64,000 nt of DNA, taken from the NCBI RefSeq assembly GCF_030812775.1, contig NZ_JAUSTI010000009.1:62001-126000 (forward strand). The letters run 5' to 3'. This stretch comes from Paenibacillus tundrae (lineage in GTDB: Bacteria; Bacillota; Bacilli; Paenibacillales; Paenibacillaceae). The notes beneath the pieces were generated by a model, which made no database searches, was not told the origin of the DNA, and worked only from the letters and a program-made list of their open reading frames with translations. The translations under genes were made by a program, and so were the position numbers. This document shows positions 54,074 to 62,822 of this stretch, piece by piece; position 1 is the stretch's first letter, and the number at the start of each line of letters is the position of its first letter.

Positions 54074-54295
54074 TGTTCAAAAAGGGTGGTTTTCAGTACC
54101 AAGAAAGATGGGATGAAGATAGAAATGGAGTAGCGGAGCGTAGGCAAGACTACGTGAGCAACCACATGTTTCCGAAGGAAACAAGCTGCGTAAGCATCCA
54201 CTTATTTCGGCTGAATTCCATATTCGACGCTGATCATGCCGTTAGGCATGCTTCGTAATCAAAAGCGGACTTTTTGAACAACCTCTATTAGAGGT
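54074..54295. repeat. Long palindromic repeat copy A, in the uvrC leader
   Basis: Ends are TGTTCAAAAAG (54074-54084) and CTTTTTGAACA (54270-54280), with an ACCTCTATTAGAGGT hairpin to 54295. A 54-nt internal block (about 54107-54160) reappears with one change in copy B at 62651; it contains a CGTAG/CTACG hairpin. Further internal pairs include GCATG-type stems. No ORF. It ends about 30 nt before uvrC. Confidence 0.88.
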
Positions 54296-54325
54296 ACTTT
54301 TCGGGGAAGGAGGACTGACGGAGTG

Positions 54326-56434
54326 ATGGACGGATTTATGACGGATTTACAAGAGCAAGAAAAAGCACTAGAGCAGATACGTCACAAGCTGGCGTTGTTG
54401 CCGGATATGTCTGGCTGTTATCTGATGAAGAACAAAGAAGGTACGATTATTTATGTAGGTAAAGCGAAGGTTCTGAAGAACCGGGTTAAGTCTTATTTTA
54501 TGGGTAGTCATAATGGTAAAACGCAGCGTCTTGTATCTGAAATTCGCGATTTTGAATACATCGTAACTGGCAGTAACATGGAAGCACTTATTCTAGAATG
54601 TAATCTAATCAAGAAGCATATGCCGCGATATAACGTATTGCTTAAAGATGATAAGACCTTTCCCTACCTAAAAATTACGAATGAAAAGCATCCACGGCTT
54701 GAAGTAACACGACGGGTGCTCAAAGATAAAGCCAAATATTTTGGGCCGTATCCCAACTCGTATGCGGCACATCAAACGAAAAAACTGCTGGATCGGATGT
54801 ATCCATTACGTAAATGCGGCGTGATGCCGAAGGAGGTCTGTCTCTATTTTCACATGGGTCAATGTCTTGCACCTTGTGTGGAGGAAGTTGGCAAAGAGCA
54901 GTATGATCAGATCTCGCAGGAGATTGGTTCCTTCCTAAGTGGTGGACATGAAGAGATTAAGAAGGATCTACAGCGCAAAATGCAGGAGGCAGCTGAGGAT
55001 CTGTATTTTGAACGGGCTAAAGAGCTGCGTGATCAGGTTATTGCCATTGATGCCATTATGGAAAAACAGAAGATCACCATGGCGGACGCCAGAGACCGTG
55101 ATGTATTTGGTTTCGCTATTGATAAAGGCTGGATGTGTGTCCAGATTCTATATATGCGTCAGGGTAAAATGATTGAACGTCACGTATCTACTTTTCCGTT
55201 CTACGGTGAAGCGTACAGTGATTTCATGTCCTACGTGACTCAGTATTACAGCGATAACCCGGCATTGCCGCAAGAGATTTTATTGCCTGACATGCCTAAA
55301 GATCTGGAAGTAGCGGAAACTGTTCAGAGCGAGACTGACTCAGAATTAGTTAGCCGTGCGGCAGTAACCACGGAGATGACGGAGGAGGGCATGCAGTGGC
55401 AGGTGAAACCCGACGAACCTCTTGTGGCAGAAACGTCAGCAACTTATGAAATTAATCTGGAGCAAGCACAGAATCAGTCAGCGCCAGCAGAATCAACGGA
55501 CTCTGCGGAAGGTTCCGAGCATAACGAATCGGAATTAACCTCATCAACGCGTGAATCGCAACCTGCAGGCTTGGAAGAGCCAGCTCAGGCAGCTGCTGCA
55601 TTACAAGAATGGCTTGAGATTAAGGTTCACATTCCGCAACGCGGATTGAAACGGCAGATGATTACGATGGCTGTGGACAATGCACGTGTGGCGTTAGAAG
55701 AGAAATTCAGATTAATCGAACGTAACGAAGAACGGACATCCAAAGCTTCAGAAGGCCTCGGTCGCTGGATCGGGCTGGATCAGTTACGCCGAATTGAAGC
55801 GTTTGATAACTCGAACATTCAAGGAACCAATCCTGTTTCGGCTATGATTGTGTTTACAGATGGCAAACCGGATAAGAAGGAATACCGTAAGTACAAAGTT
55901 CGTTCGGTTGAGGGTCCTGATGATTATGAGACAATGAGAGAGGTTATTCGTCGTAGATACGAACGTGTATTGAAAGAGAACCTGACTCAGCCTGACCTGA
56001 TTGTAGTGGACGGAGGTAAAGGACAGATCTCTGCCGCAGTGGACGTACTGGAGAACGAATTAGGGTTATTTATTCCTGTATGTGGTCTGGTGAAGGATGC
56101 CAAACACAAAACATCACAACTGATGATCGGCAATCCACCGGAGGTTATTTCTTTACCGCGAGATAGCCAAGAATTTTATTTGCTGCAACGTATTCAAGAA
56201 GAGGTTCACCGATTCGCCATTTCGTTCCACCGAGAGCAACGTGGCAAATCAATGGTAACTTCACGTCTGGATTCTATTCCGGGCATTGGAGAGAAAAGAC
56301 GTAAGCTTTTACTCAAGCACTTCGGCTCTTTACGCAAAATAAAAGAGGCCAGCGTCGAAGACTTCCGGCCTCTATCTATTGGTGACAAGCTGGCAAAACA
56401 GATTATTGCAGCACTTCGTGATGAGGAGTCGTGA
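54326..56434 (+). CDS. uvrC: Excinuclease ABC subunit C (UvrC) with internal insertion
   Basis: 702 residues; makes both incisions at DNA lesions with UvrAB. Order: GIY-YIG nuclease (PDMSGCYLM...[16 protein letters not shown]), a Cys-containing segment, the UVR motif (about 210-245), the RNase H-like 3' nuclease ([23 protein letters not shown]) and C-terminal HhH ([17 protein letters not shown]). Residues ~329-428 are an acidic Ser/Glu/Gln-rich, probably disordered insertion absent from ~600-residue UvrC proteins. AAGGAGG is 12 nt before ATG; GTG 54323 is also possible. It overlaps the convergent protease gene by 32 bp. Confidence 0.94.
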   Translation: MDGFMTDLQEQEKALEQIRHKLALLPDMSGCYLMKNKEGTIIYVGKAKVLKNRVKSYFMGSHNGKTQRLVSEIRDFEYIVTGSNMEALILECNLIKKHMPRYNVLLKDDKTFPYLKITNEKHPRLEVTRRVLKDKAKYFGPYPNSYAAHQTKKLLDRMYPLRKCGVMPKEVCLYFHMGQCLAPCVEEVGKEQYDQISQEIGSFLSGGHEEIKKDLQRKMQEAAEDLYFERAKELRDQVIAIDAIMEKQKITMADARDRDVFGFAIDKGWMCVQILYMRQGKMIERHVSTFPFYGEAYSDFMSYVTQYYSDNPALPQEILLPDMPKDLEVAETVQSETDSELVSRAAVTTEMTEEGMQWQVKPDEPLVAETSATYEINLEQAQNQSAPAESTDSAEGSEHNESELTSSTRESQPAGLEEPAQAAAALQEWLEIKVHIPQRGLKRQMITMAVDNARVALEEKFRLIERNEERTSKASEGLGRWIGLDQLRRIEAFDNSNIQGTNPVSAMIVFTDGKPDKKEYRKYKVRSVEGPDDYETMREVIRRRYERVLKENLTQPDLIVVDGGKGQISAAVDVLENELGLFIPVCGLVKDAKHKTSQLMIGNPPEVISLPRDSQEFYLLQRIQEEVHRFAISFHREQRGKSMVTSRLDSIPGIGEKRRKLLLKHFGSLRKIKEASVEDFRPLSIGDKLAKQIIAALRDEES

Positions 56435-58100
56435 CATACGGCTTCTCTTTTTTGTTTGGATTACATTTATAGATGATATAACCCACGATAGCAGGAAGTA
56501 CAATCCAGAAGATACCTGCCGAAACATTGAATGCATCACCCATGAAGACAAGGCTTAAACCCATCAAGAGGCTGTTGAATATTACATGGCTGAACACAAC
56601 CGCGATAAAGCCATGACGTAGCATAATGAAACTGAACAGAAGTCCAATCACCGTTAATTCAATTGGACGTGTAATAACCGGATAGATTGGATACAAGGTA
56701 TGTCCCAGCGCCCAGATGATGGTCGGAATGAGACAAGCGATAAAGGTGTTGCGCACGATCTTCTGCATCATGCGGATACCGAATAAACGATAGACGGTCT
56801 CTTCTCCGATCCCTGCCATCCAAGCCATGATTGGGAAGAGCCATGCATAGCTCATATTGTATGTGGATTGATCAGCAGATGTGGTTGACCACGTTCCAAT
56901 ACTCCGCTCTAAGATGAAGAAGAGAATGGACTGCACGCCAAGCAAGATCAGTGCCCAGAGATAACCTGTATACATACTGTGAAGTACATATTTACCATAT
57001 CCCGGTTCTTTGGCACGAGGCCAAGGGTTCAGCCCGATTTTTCTCCACATTCCATCACCCGCAACGAGCGATAGATAGATCGTGGCACTCATGACGAGCG
57101 TAATTCCAATCTGAAAGATCATGAGGAAGCTGAGCATGAAGCTGTTTAATCCTTGAGATTTTAAGAGTGGCAGCATGTTCAACGTACCAATGACGGAAGC
57201 TGCAAAGTAAATTAAGGATAAGATAATACCTCTCTTAAATGAAGTGTGTGCTCTTGTTAGAATACTGTAGATGATCGCCAGTACGCCGAGTACAAACGTC
57301 AAAAATGCGTAACCACCATATGTCATGTAGTTAGCCTGACGCGTCTGATCTTTTACATACTGGGTATGGGAGTCAGGCACAGAGAACACAGCTTCAAAGG
57401 AACGAACCGCGCCACTTTCAAACGTAAAGTTTAACTCCAGATTGGAGTCCCCGATTTGTTTATCTAAGTCCGTATATTTCAGTCCACCTTCTCCGTCCTG
57501 TGTATCTAACTGGAGCTTGGGAATTTCATATCCGAATTCGGTGAGTATACCTGATGCAAGACGTTCTTTCTGTTCTAAAGATATATTTCCTTCAGCCACA
57601 CGAATGGTCGCATTGCGTTTCTGTTGATCTTCTTCAACATTAGCCGAAGCGTAGAGGGAAGAAGGAAGCTCGCGAGTAAATCCGACCACTTTGCCAGTCT
57701 TCATATGTACGTCGACATTTAAGTAACCGCCTCGATCGTTATCTACCAAACGTACGCGGTATACATCATAAGGATAGGTAGTCTCCCATTGCTTATTGTA
57801 AGCATCTAACTGCTTCGTTTTGGTCATATAACCGTATATATCCGAATGGGTCTGGTACGTTACCAGAGGCTCTTCCTCACTGCTAGGAAGGGTATAATCG
57901 GCTACGGAAGCAGCAAATGACCTTGCTGACTGAGTTGCTTGTTCCTTGCTTATAACGGGTGTGGACGTGATGTCTGTCGTTTGAGATGAGGTAGCTGGAA
58001 AAATCTGAAAAACGAAAAACAGAATCAGGCCGATCGCCGCAAGCAACCCTAAACGCTTAAAGTTCGCTTTGAGTTCTAAAGGCTGCCCTAAGGGATTCAT
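56403..58100 (-). CDS. CPBP-family intramembrane metalloprotease
   Basis: 565 residues. An N-terminal membrane anchor ([16 protein letters not shown]) is followed by an extracytoplasmic domain of about 230 residues with PepSY-like features, then eight or so helices. The protease motifs [14 protein letters not shown] (EExxxR), WALGHTLYP and a later FSHVIFN carry the metal-binding Glu and His residues of CPBP/CAAX proteases. Substrate unknown; relatives process prenylated or bacteriocin-related peptides. AAAGGAGG precedes ATG 58100. Confidence 0.85.
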   Translation of the reverse strand: MNPLGQPLELKANFKRLGLLAAIGLILFFVFQIFPATSSQTTDITSTPVISKEQATQSARSFAASVADYTLPSSEEEPLVTYQTHSDIYGYMTKTKQLDAYNKQWETTYPYDVYRVRLVDNDRGGYLNVDVHMKTGKVVGFTRELPSSLYASANVEEDQQKRNATIRVAEGNISLEQKERLASGILTEFGYEIPKLQLDTQDGEGGLKYTDLDKQIGDSNLELNFTFESGAVRSFEAVFSVPDSHTQYVKDQTRQANYMTYGGYAFLTFVLGVLAIIYSILTRAHTSFKRGIILSLIYFAASVIGTLNMLPLLKSQGLNSFMLSFLMIFQIGITLVMSATIYLSLVAGDGMWRKIGLNPWPRAKEPGYGKYVLHSMYTGYLWALILLGVQSILFFILERSIGTWSTTSADQSTYNMSYAWLFPIMAWMAGIGEETVYRLFGIRMMQKIVRNTFIACLIPTIIWALGHTLYPIYPVITRPIELTVIGLLFSFIMLRHGFIAVVFSHVIFNSLLMGLSLVFMGDAFNVSAGIFWIVLPAIVGYIIYKCNPNKKEKPYVTTPHHEVLQ

Positions 58101-58301
58101 TTCGTATATTTCCTCCTTTATTAATATGGATATTAAAGTAAAGATATCACAGGCGAAGCCTTGAACGCCAATAAGGAAACGAGAAGCGGTGTAAATCATT
58201 GAAAATGAATGAAAATGATCGAAATAATCAGATCAATCCATCCCGTTATCTGAGTTTTTCCCTTTTTGGCGAAATTCGATGCTATTTACTCAAAATTCGT
58301 T

Positions 58302-58330
58302 TTGTTTGCAAACGTTCGAGCGATTATAAT
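58302..58330 (+). promoter_or_regulatory. Candidate ktrB promoter
   Basis: TTGTTT (58302-58307), 17 nt, TATAAT (58325-58330), about 165 nt before ktrB. Confidence 0.5.
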
Positions 58331-58446
58331 TTTTGAAGCAAATGTGTAACAATCCGCATGTCTGCAACGTATTAAGGGAACGAATACAATATAGTTCAAC
58401 ATCTATGTATACGTTAAATCCATACGAATCATACCGTTTAGGTTGA

Positions 58447-58470
58447 AACTCCACATGGTGGAGTTGTTTT
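58447..58470 (+). terminator. Hairpin with T-run in the ktrB leader
   Basis: AACTCCAC (58447-58454) pairs with GTGGAGTT (58458-58465) around ATG, then GTTTTCATTTT. It lies about 30 nt before the start codon, on the ktrB strand, so it may be an attenuator. I see no recognisable riboswitch aptamer upstream of it. Confidence 0.45.
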
Positions 58471-58498
58471 CATTTTAGTAGAGGTGGATGATCCATAA

Positions 58499-59839
58499 GT
58501 GAAATTAAATGTTCAATGGCTGAACCTATCCCCGCCTCGAATTCTGGTGCTCGGCTTCGCTGGGATTATTCTGCTAGGAACATTACTGTTGATGCTTCCA
58601 GCATCGAGTCAGAGCGGGGGAAGCCTTCCATTTATTGATGCACTATTTACCGCAACATCAGCCGTATGTGTGACTGGGCTGGTCGTTGTAGACACAGGTA
58701 CTCATTTCTCCGTGCTTGGGCAAGTCATTATAGCTTTGTTGATTCAGATCGGTGGACTCGGCTTCATGACGATGGCTACACTCGTCGCAATTGCATTTAA
58801 ACGTAGAATTTCTCTGCGAGAACGGCTTATTTTGCAGGAAGCGATGAACCAGAACACGATGGAAGGTATTGTACGGCTTATTCGCAAAGTCGTGGCGTAT
58901 TCCCTCATTATTGAAGTGGTATGTGGCACATTATTCGCGATTCGTTGGTCATTTGATATGCCGCTGGGTCAAGCCATGTATTACGGATACTGGCATGCGA
59001 TATCGATGTTTAATAACGCAGGCTTTGATATGTTTGGTGATTTTCGCAGTTTGACGAGTTATGTCTATGATCCATTAGTAAACTTTACGGCAATGTTCCT
59101 GATTATTTCAGGGGGAATTGGCTTTGTGGTGTTGTCCGACCTGATCGATTACCACAAGACACGTAAGATCTCGTTGCACTCCAAGGTTGTACTGTTAACG
59201 ACCGGTCTACTTATTATGTTGGGAGCTTTAGTGATCTTTGTCTTCGAATTCAACAATCCGCGAACACTTGGTGGGCTGAATTGGGGTGGCAAAATTCTTG
59301 GTTCGTTCTTTCAATCGGTCACACCTCGAACAGCGGGTGCTAATACGGTGGATATTGCCGGTTTGAGGCAAGCTACGCAATTTTTCATGATTATATTGAT
59401 GTTTATTGGGGCATCTCCTGGTTCTACCGGGGGTGGTATCAAAACGACTACGTTTATGATTATGATCGGTGCGGTGATCGCAATGATGCGTGGTCGAGAG
59501 GATATTGTATTTTTCAGATACAGGCTACTACAGGAACGGATCTTCAAAGCACTTACGATTACACTGCTTGCGCTGCTGCTCATTATAACCGTAACGATGA
59601 TACTGAGCACAACCGAGGATAGCGGCTTTTTAATGATTTTATTTGAGACGACATCGGCCTTTGGCACTGTAGGTTTATCCATGGGACTTACACTGAAGCT
59701 GACCACATTTGGCAAGCTATTAATTTGTTTTACCATGTTTGCGGGTCGACTCGGGCCGATTACGCTTGCGTATGCACTTGGACAGAAAAAGGGTAAGGAG
59801 TTATACAGGTACCCGGAAGGCAAAATGATTATTGGATAA
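58499..59839 (+). CDS. ktrB: Potassium uptake channel subunit KtrB/KtrD type
   Basis: 446 residues of the TrkH/KtrB superfamily with four M1-P-M2 repeats. P-loop filter sequences include AVCVTGLV, NNAGFD, TPRTAG and AFGTVGLS. It imports K+ driven by Na+ in the Ktr family. Partner KtrA follows after 17 nt. Start GTG 58499, with AGAGGTGG upstream. Whether it is the high-affinity KtrAB or low-affinity KtrCD type cannot be decided from sequence by eye. Confidence 0.92.
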   Translation: MKLNVQWLNLSPPRILVLGFAGIILLGTLLLMLPASSQSGGSLPFIDALFTATSAVCVTGLVVVDTGTHFSVLGQVIIALLIQIGGLGFMTMATLVAIAFKRRISLRERLILQEAMNQNTMEGIVRLIRKVVAYSLIIEVVCGTLFAIRWSFDMPLGQAMYYGYWHAISMFNNAGFDMFGDFRSLTSYVYDPLVNFTAMFLIISGGIGFVVLSDLIDYHKTRKISLHSKVVLLTTGLLIMLGALVIFVFEFNNPRTLGGLNWGGKILGSFFQSVTPRTAGANTVDIAGLRQATQFFMIILMFIGASPGSTGGGIKTTTFMIMIGAVIAMMRGREDIVFFRYRLLQERIFKALTITLLALLLIITVTMILSTTEDSGFLMILFETTSAFGTVGLSMGLTLKLTTFGKLLICFTMFAGRLGPITLAYALGQKKGKELYRYPEGKMIIG

Positions 59840-59856
59840 GGGGTTCGTGAAGAACG

Positions 59857-60528
59857 ATGAAAAAACAGCAGTTTGCAGTGATTGGGCTTGGACGGTTTGG
59901 CTCCAGCTTGGCACAGGAATTAATGGAACTTGGTTATGAGGTTCTCGGTATTGACAAAAACGAAGAGGTTGTCGAAGATATCAGTGAATTGGTTACGCAT
60001 GCCGTTGTAGCTGATGCAACAGATGAGGAAGTGCTGCGCTCCCTCGGAATCCGGAATTTCGACTGTGGTATCGTAGCCATTGGGGACGATATTCAGACAA
60101 GTATCCTGACTGCGATTTTGTTAAAAGAGCTGGGTGTAAAAACGGTGGTGGCCAAAGCCATCTCTGTTCTTCATGGCCGTGCGCTGGATAAACTCGGCAT
60201 CGACCGTGTCGTGTATCCTGAACGGGATATGGGAGTGCGGGTTGCCCATCAGCTGGTTACTCCGAATCTGCTGGATTACATCGAGCTATCCAATAACTAC
60301 AGCATTGTTGAAATGAAAGTTCCGGACTGCCTGCATAATAAGACGCTGTCCTCACTGAATGCGCGTGTGCGCTTTGGATGCAGCATTGTTGCGTTGCAGA
60401 AGGAGGCAGGCGTTATAATCGCTCCAACGGCGCTAGACTCCCTCCACACTGGGGACATTATGGTTATTATCGGTACCAATGACAATATCGAGCGCTTTGA
60501 AGAAGAGGTAATTAGCCAGGAGGATTAA
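59857..60528 (+). CDS. ktrA: Ktr potassium uptake regulatory subunit (KtrA/KtrC)
   Basis: 223 residues. An RCK N-domain with Rossmann motif GLGRFGSSLAQEL binds ATP/ADP, and a C-terminal RCK_C (TrkA_C) domain (MKVPDCLHNKTL...DIMVIIGTNDNIERFEE) is the site where c-di-AMP binds in Firmicutes relatives. It gates KtrB as a cytoplasmic octameric ring. Directly downstream of ktrB in one operon. Confidence 0.93.
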   Translation: MKKQQFAVIGLGRFGSSLAQELMELGYEVLGIDKNEEVVEDISELVTHAVVADATDEEVLRSLGIRNFDCGIVAIGDDIQTSILTAILLKELGVKTVVAKAISVLHGRALDKLGIDRVVYPERDMGVRVAHQLVTPNLLDYIELSNNYSIVEMKVPDCLHNKTLSSLNARVRFGCSIVALQKEAGVIIAPTALDSLHTGDIMVIIGTNDNIERFEEEVISQED

Positions 60529-60650
60529 GGTTACCTCATGGCTGTAGAAACGTAAAATAAAGCGAATGCCTTGGTCGTTGGAGATGTTAAAAGAATGATT
60601 AGGTTTGGTAAATGGCTTTCGTGATTAAAGTGAAATAGGATACATGGAAA

Positions 60651-61574
60651 CTAAGGCGTCGTTGTTCTCTTAGAGGATAGCGGCGTCTTTGCTGTAAACA
60701 GCGCAGCCGTTTCTTTTACCCACTGTCTGGATGTCTTGCTGAGATCTTCCTTGTGTCCATAGATCATGCTCGTGGTTCGCCTAGTTTGCTGCAACTCAGG
60801 TAGATAAACAGATACCAGGTCGTTGTCCGCAAGCAGTTGGGGACGAAGATATGATTTGGGTAGAAGAGCAGCTGCTTTGCATGTAGGTAATAGACGTACG
60901 ATCGCTTCGAAGGAATCAATCTCCATGCGAATATCAGGCATAACAGCACAGCGATGGAACAGGTCGTCCGTTAGTTTGCGATACCATGTACCTTTAGAGA
61001 AGGTGATCATCGGTAGCTCGTGTAAATTCTCCATCTCTGCTTCACGCCCAGACAACGGATGAGTTAGCGGGACAACAAGCTCTAGATGGTCATCAAAGAG
61101 CGGAATGCAGTTTAACCCTGCTTCATTAATGGAAGAAGCAACGATGCCAACATCGGCTTTTTTATCACGGACAAAAGAGACAATCTCATGCGTTTTACCT
61201 GTTAACAGCTTAAGCTCAGCGTTTGGATGTTTCTCCATAAAGGCATTGACCAGAGGAGGCAACGTTGTTTGAAGGGTGGTTAGGCTGGCTCCAAGGGTGA
61301 TCGTGCTCTGTTCCTCGTCTTTATACTGGGCTAGCATCGTTAGGAACTTCTGTTGTTGCTGTTTCTGCTCAACGGCAAAAGTATAAGCGAGCTGCCCCAC
61401 GCTTGTTAATTCAAGCCGTTTGCCCCGACGATGAAAGAGAGCTACCCCGAGTTCATCCTCTAACTTGGCAATTTTGCGAGATAGGGCGGGCTGTGACAGG
61501 TTCAGTAGCTTGGATGCCCGGTTTAGACTTGATTGCTCCACGACCGCTGCAAAGGCGTTTAAATCCTCAAACAT
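60651..61574 (-). CDS. LysR-family transcriptional regulator
   Basis: 307 residues. N-terminal winged HTH (MFEDLNAFAAVVEQSSLNRASKLLNLSQPALSRKIAKLEDELG), then a periplasmic-binding-like effector domain. ATG 61574 fits the family N-terminus and has GAGG upstream; ATG 61628 has no ribosome site. Divergent from sdhC, so it may control the succinate dehydrogenase operon or itself; CcpC of B. subtilis is a LysR regulator of TCA genes. Effector unknown. Confidence 0.88.
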   Translation of the reverse strand: MFEDLNAFAAVVEQSSLNRASKLLNLSQPALSRKIAKLEDELGVALFHRRGKRLELTSVGQLAYTFAVEQKQQQQKFLTMLAQYKDEEQSTITLGASLTTLQTTLPPLVNAFMEKHPNAELKLLTGKTHEIVSFVRDKKADVGIVASSINEAGLNCIPLFDDHLELVVPLTHPLSGREAEMENLHELPMITFSKGTWYRKLTDDLFHRCAVMPDIRMEIDSFEAIVRLLPTCKAAALLPKSYLRPQLLADNDLVSVYLPELQQTRRTTSMIYGHKEDLSKTSRQWVKETAALFTAKTPLSSKRTTTP

Positions 61575-61725
61575 AGACGTTAACCTCGCTTCCATTTCAG
61601 GTGTCTTTACATCTGATTTTTTGTGCATATTGAAGGTAAGATCTGTCTTGGCGATTAAGCGTGATACATATCCTTGAAATAAAATTTCCGATGATGTATG
61701 TGATACTCGTCCAATGTTTCAATGC

Positions 61726-61744
61726 TTATACCTATAGGTTATAA
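61726..61744. promoter_or_regulatory. LysR-type operator candidate
   Basis: TTATACCTATAGGTTATAA is a near-perfect dyad (ACCTATAGGT core) in the 354-nt LysR-sdhC divergent gap. The gap also holds TGTGA-N10-TCACA (61799-61818) and an AACCTTTC/GAAAGGTT stem (61846-61867) in the sdhC leader. Confidence 0.55.
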
Positions 61745-61928
61745 CAATTAATAATTATATTGCAATTCCCTTATAAGAAAAAAAAGAGTAACATGAATTG
61801 TGACACAAGTTGTTCACACCTGACGAAAACGGAACAATTTGTCGAACCTTTCCTTGGAGAAAGGTTTGTGTGTGATAGTGAACTTATTTATGAAAACGTT
61901 GTATTTAGCGAAAGGGGATCGACATTTT

Positions 61929-62597
61929 ATGAAAGGGTTTTACTCCAGAAAGCTGCATTCCTTGCTTGGCGTCATTCCGCTCAGTTTGTTTTTTCTTGAG
62001 CATTTGGTGACAAACTTCACAGCAGTTGAAGGCGGCACAGAAGGGTTTTACAAAGCTGTTGCATTTCTGAATGGTTTGCCTCTGGTAATTGTTATCGAGG
62101 CTACACTTATTTGGCTGCCGTTGTTCTTCCACGGTGTGTACGGTCTTTATATTGCCTATCAGGCCAAACCTAACGTGGGCAGGTACGGTAATGAACGTAA
62201 CTGGCGCTACACGTTGCAGCGGATCAGTGGTGTCATTACGTTTGTATTCGTTATCTGGCACGTATGGGAGACGCGTGTACAGATTGCGCTGGGTAACGTA
62301 ACACATGAAGAGATCGGCGGCGTCATTCATGATGCTGTGACGAACCCGATAACCTTTGCTATATACATGATCAGCGTGGTTGCGGCGTCATATCACTTTG
62401 CCAATGGCCTTTGGTCGTTTCTCGTTAGTTGGGGGATTACAGTTGGTCCGCGTGCGCAGCGTGTATCCTCTTACGTATGCATGAGCTTGTTCGGTATTGT
62501 TTCTATCATGTTTATTGCTTCATTATTTGCTTTCCGTAGCATTGATTTCCAAGTTGCAACTTCGATGATTGACGCAGTTAAATCAGTTCTGATCTAA
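61929..62597 (+). CDS. sdhC: Succinate dehydrogenase cytochrome b558 subunit SdhC
   Basis: 222 residues, five predicted membrane helices, di-heme cytochrome b of the B. subtilis type. Candidate heme ligands are histidines in SRKLHSLLG, FLEHLVTN, FFHGVYG and VIWHVWE. It anchors SdhAB and reduces menaquinone. ATG 61929 has AAAGGGG upstream. The next gene, sdhA, follows only after a 168-bp palindromic repeat. Confidence 0.93.
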   Translation: MKGFYSRKLHSLLGVIPLSLFFLEHLVTNFTAVEGGTEGFYKAVAFLNGLPLVIVIEATLIWLPLFFHGVYGLYIAYQAKPNVGRYGNERNWRYTLQRISGVITFVFVIWHVWETRVQIALGNVTHEEIGGVIHDAVTNPITFAIYMISVVAASYHFANGLWSFLVSWGITVGPRAQRVSSYVCMSLFGIVSIMFIASLFAFRSIDFQVATSMIDAVKSVLI

Positions 62598-62616
62598 GCA
62601 TTTAGCTTTCAATTCG

Positions 62617-62784
62617 TGTTCAAAAAGTACGGTTTTAAGTACCGAGAAGGTGGGATGAAGATAGAAATGGAGTAGCGGAGCGTAGGCAAAACTACGTGAG
62701 CAACGGACATTTCGGCTGAATTTCAACTTCGACGCTGAGATGCCGTCAGGCATCCTTGGTAATCAAAAGCGGATTTTTTGAACA
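62617..62784. repeat. Long palindromic repeat copy B, between sdhC and sdhA
   Basis: Ends are TGTTCAAAAAG (62617-62627) and TTTTTTGAACA (62774-62784). It shares the 54-nt block of copy A (here about 62651-62704) and the closing CAAAAGCGGA...GAACAAC segment, but lacks about 40 nt present in A. It interrupts what is normally a tight sdhCAB operon and ends 38 nt before sdhA. Confidence 0.88.
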
Positions 62785-62822
62785 ACTTCTATACTTGCTG
62801 ACTTATAAAGGAGTGAACAACA

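Noticed and set aside
53614..54201. A 195-codon minus-strand frame over trxA and repeat copy A
   Set aside because: It is antisense to trxA and runs into the repeat; no family features.
58261..58498. A c-di-AMP (ydaO-type) riboswitch upstream of ktrB
   Set aside because: Searched by eye because it is common at ktr genes; no matching core motifs, only a hairpin.
61799..61818. TGTGA-N10-TCACA as a CRP/FNR or Rex site upstream of sdhC
   Set aside because: The spacing differs from CRP (N6) and the sequence from Rex and FNR consensus; kept only as a remark.
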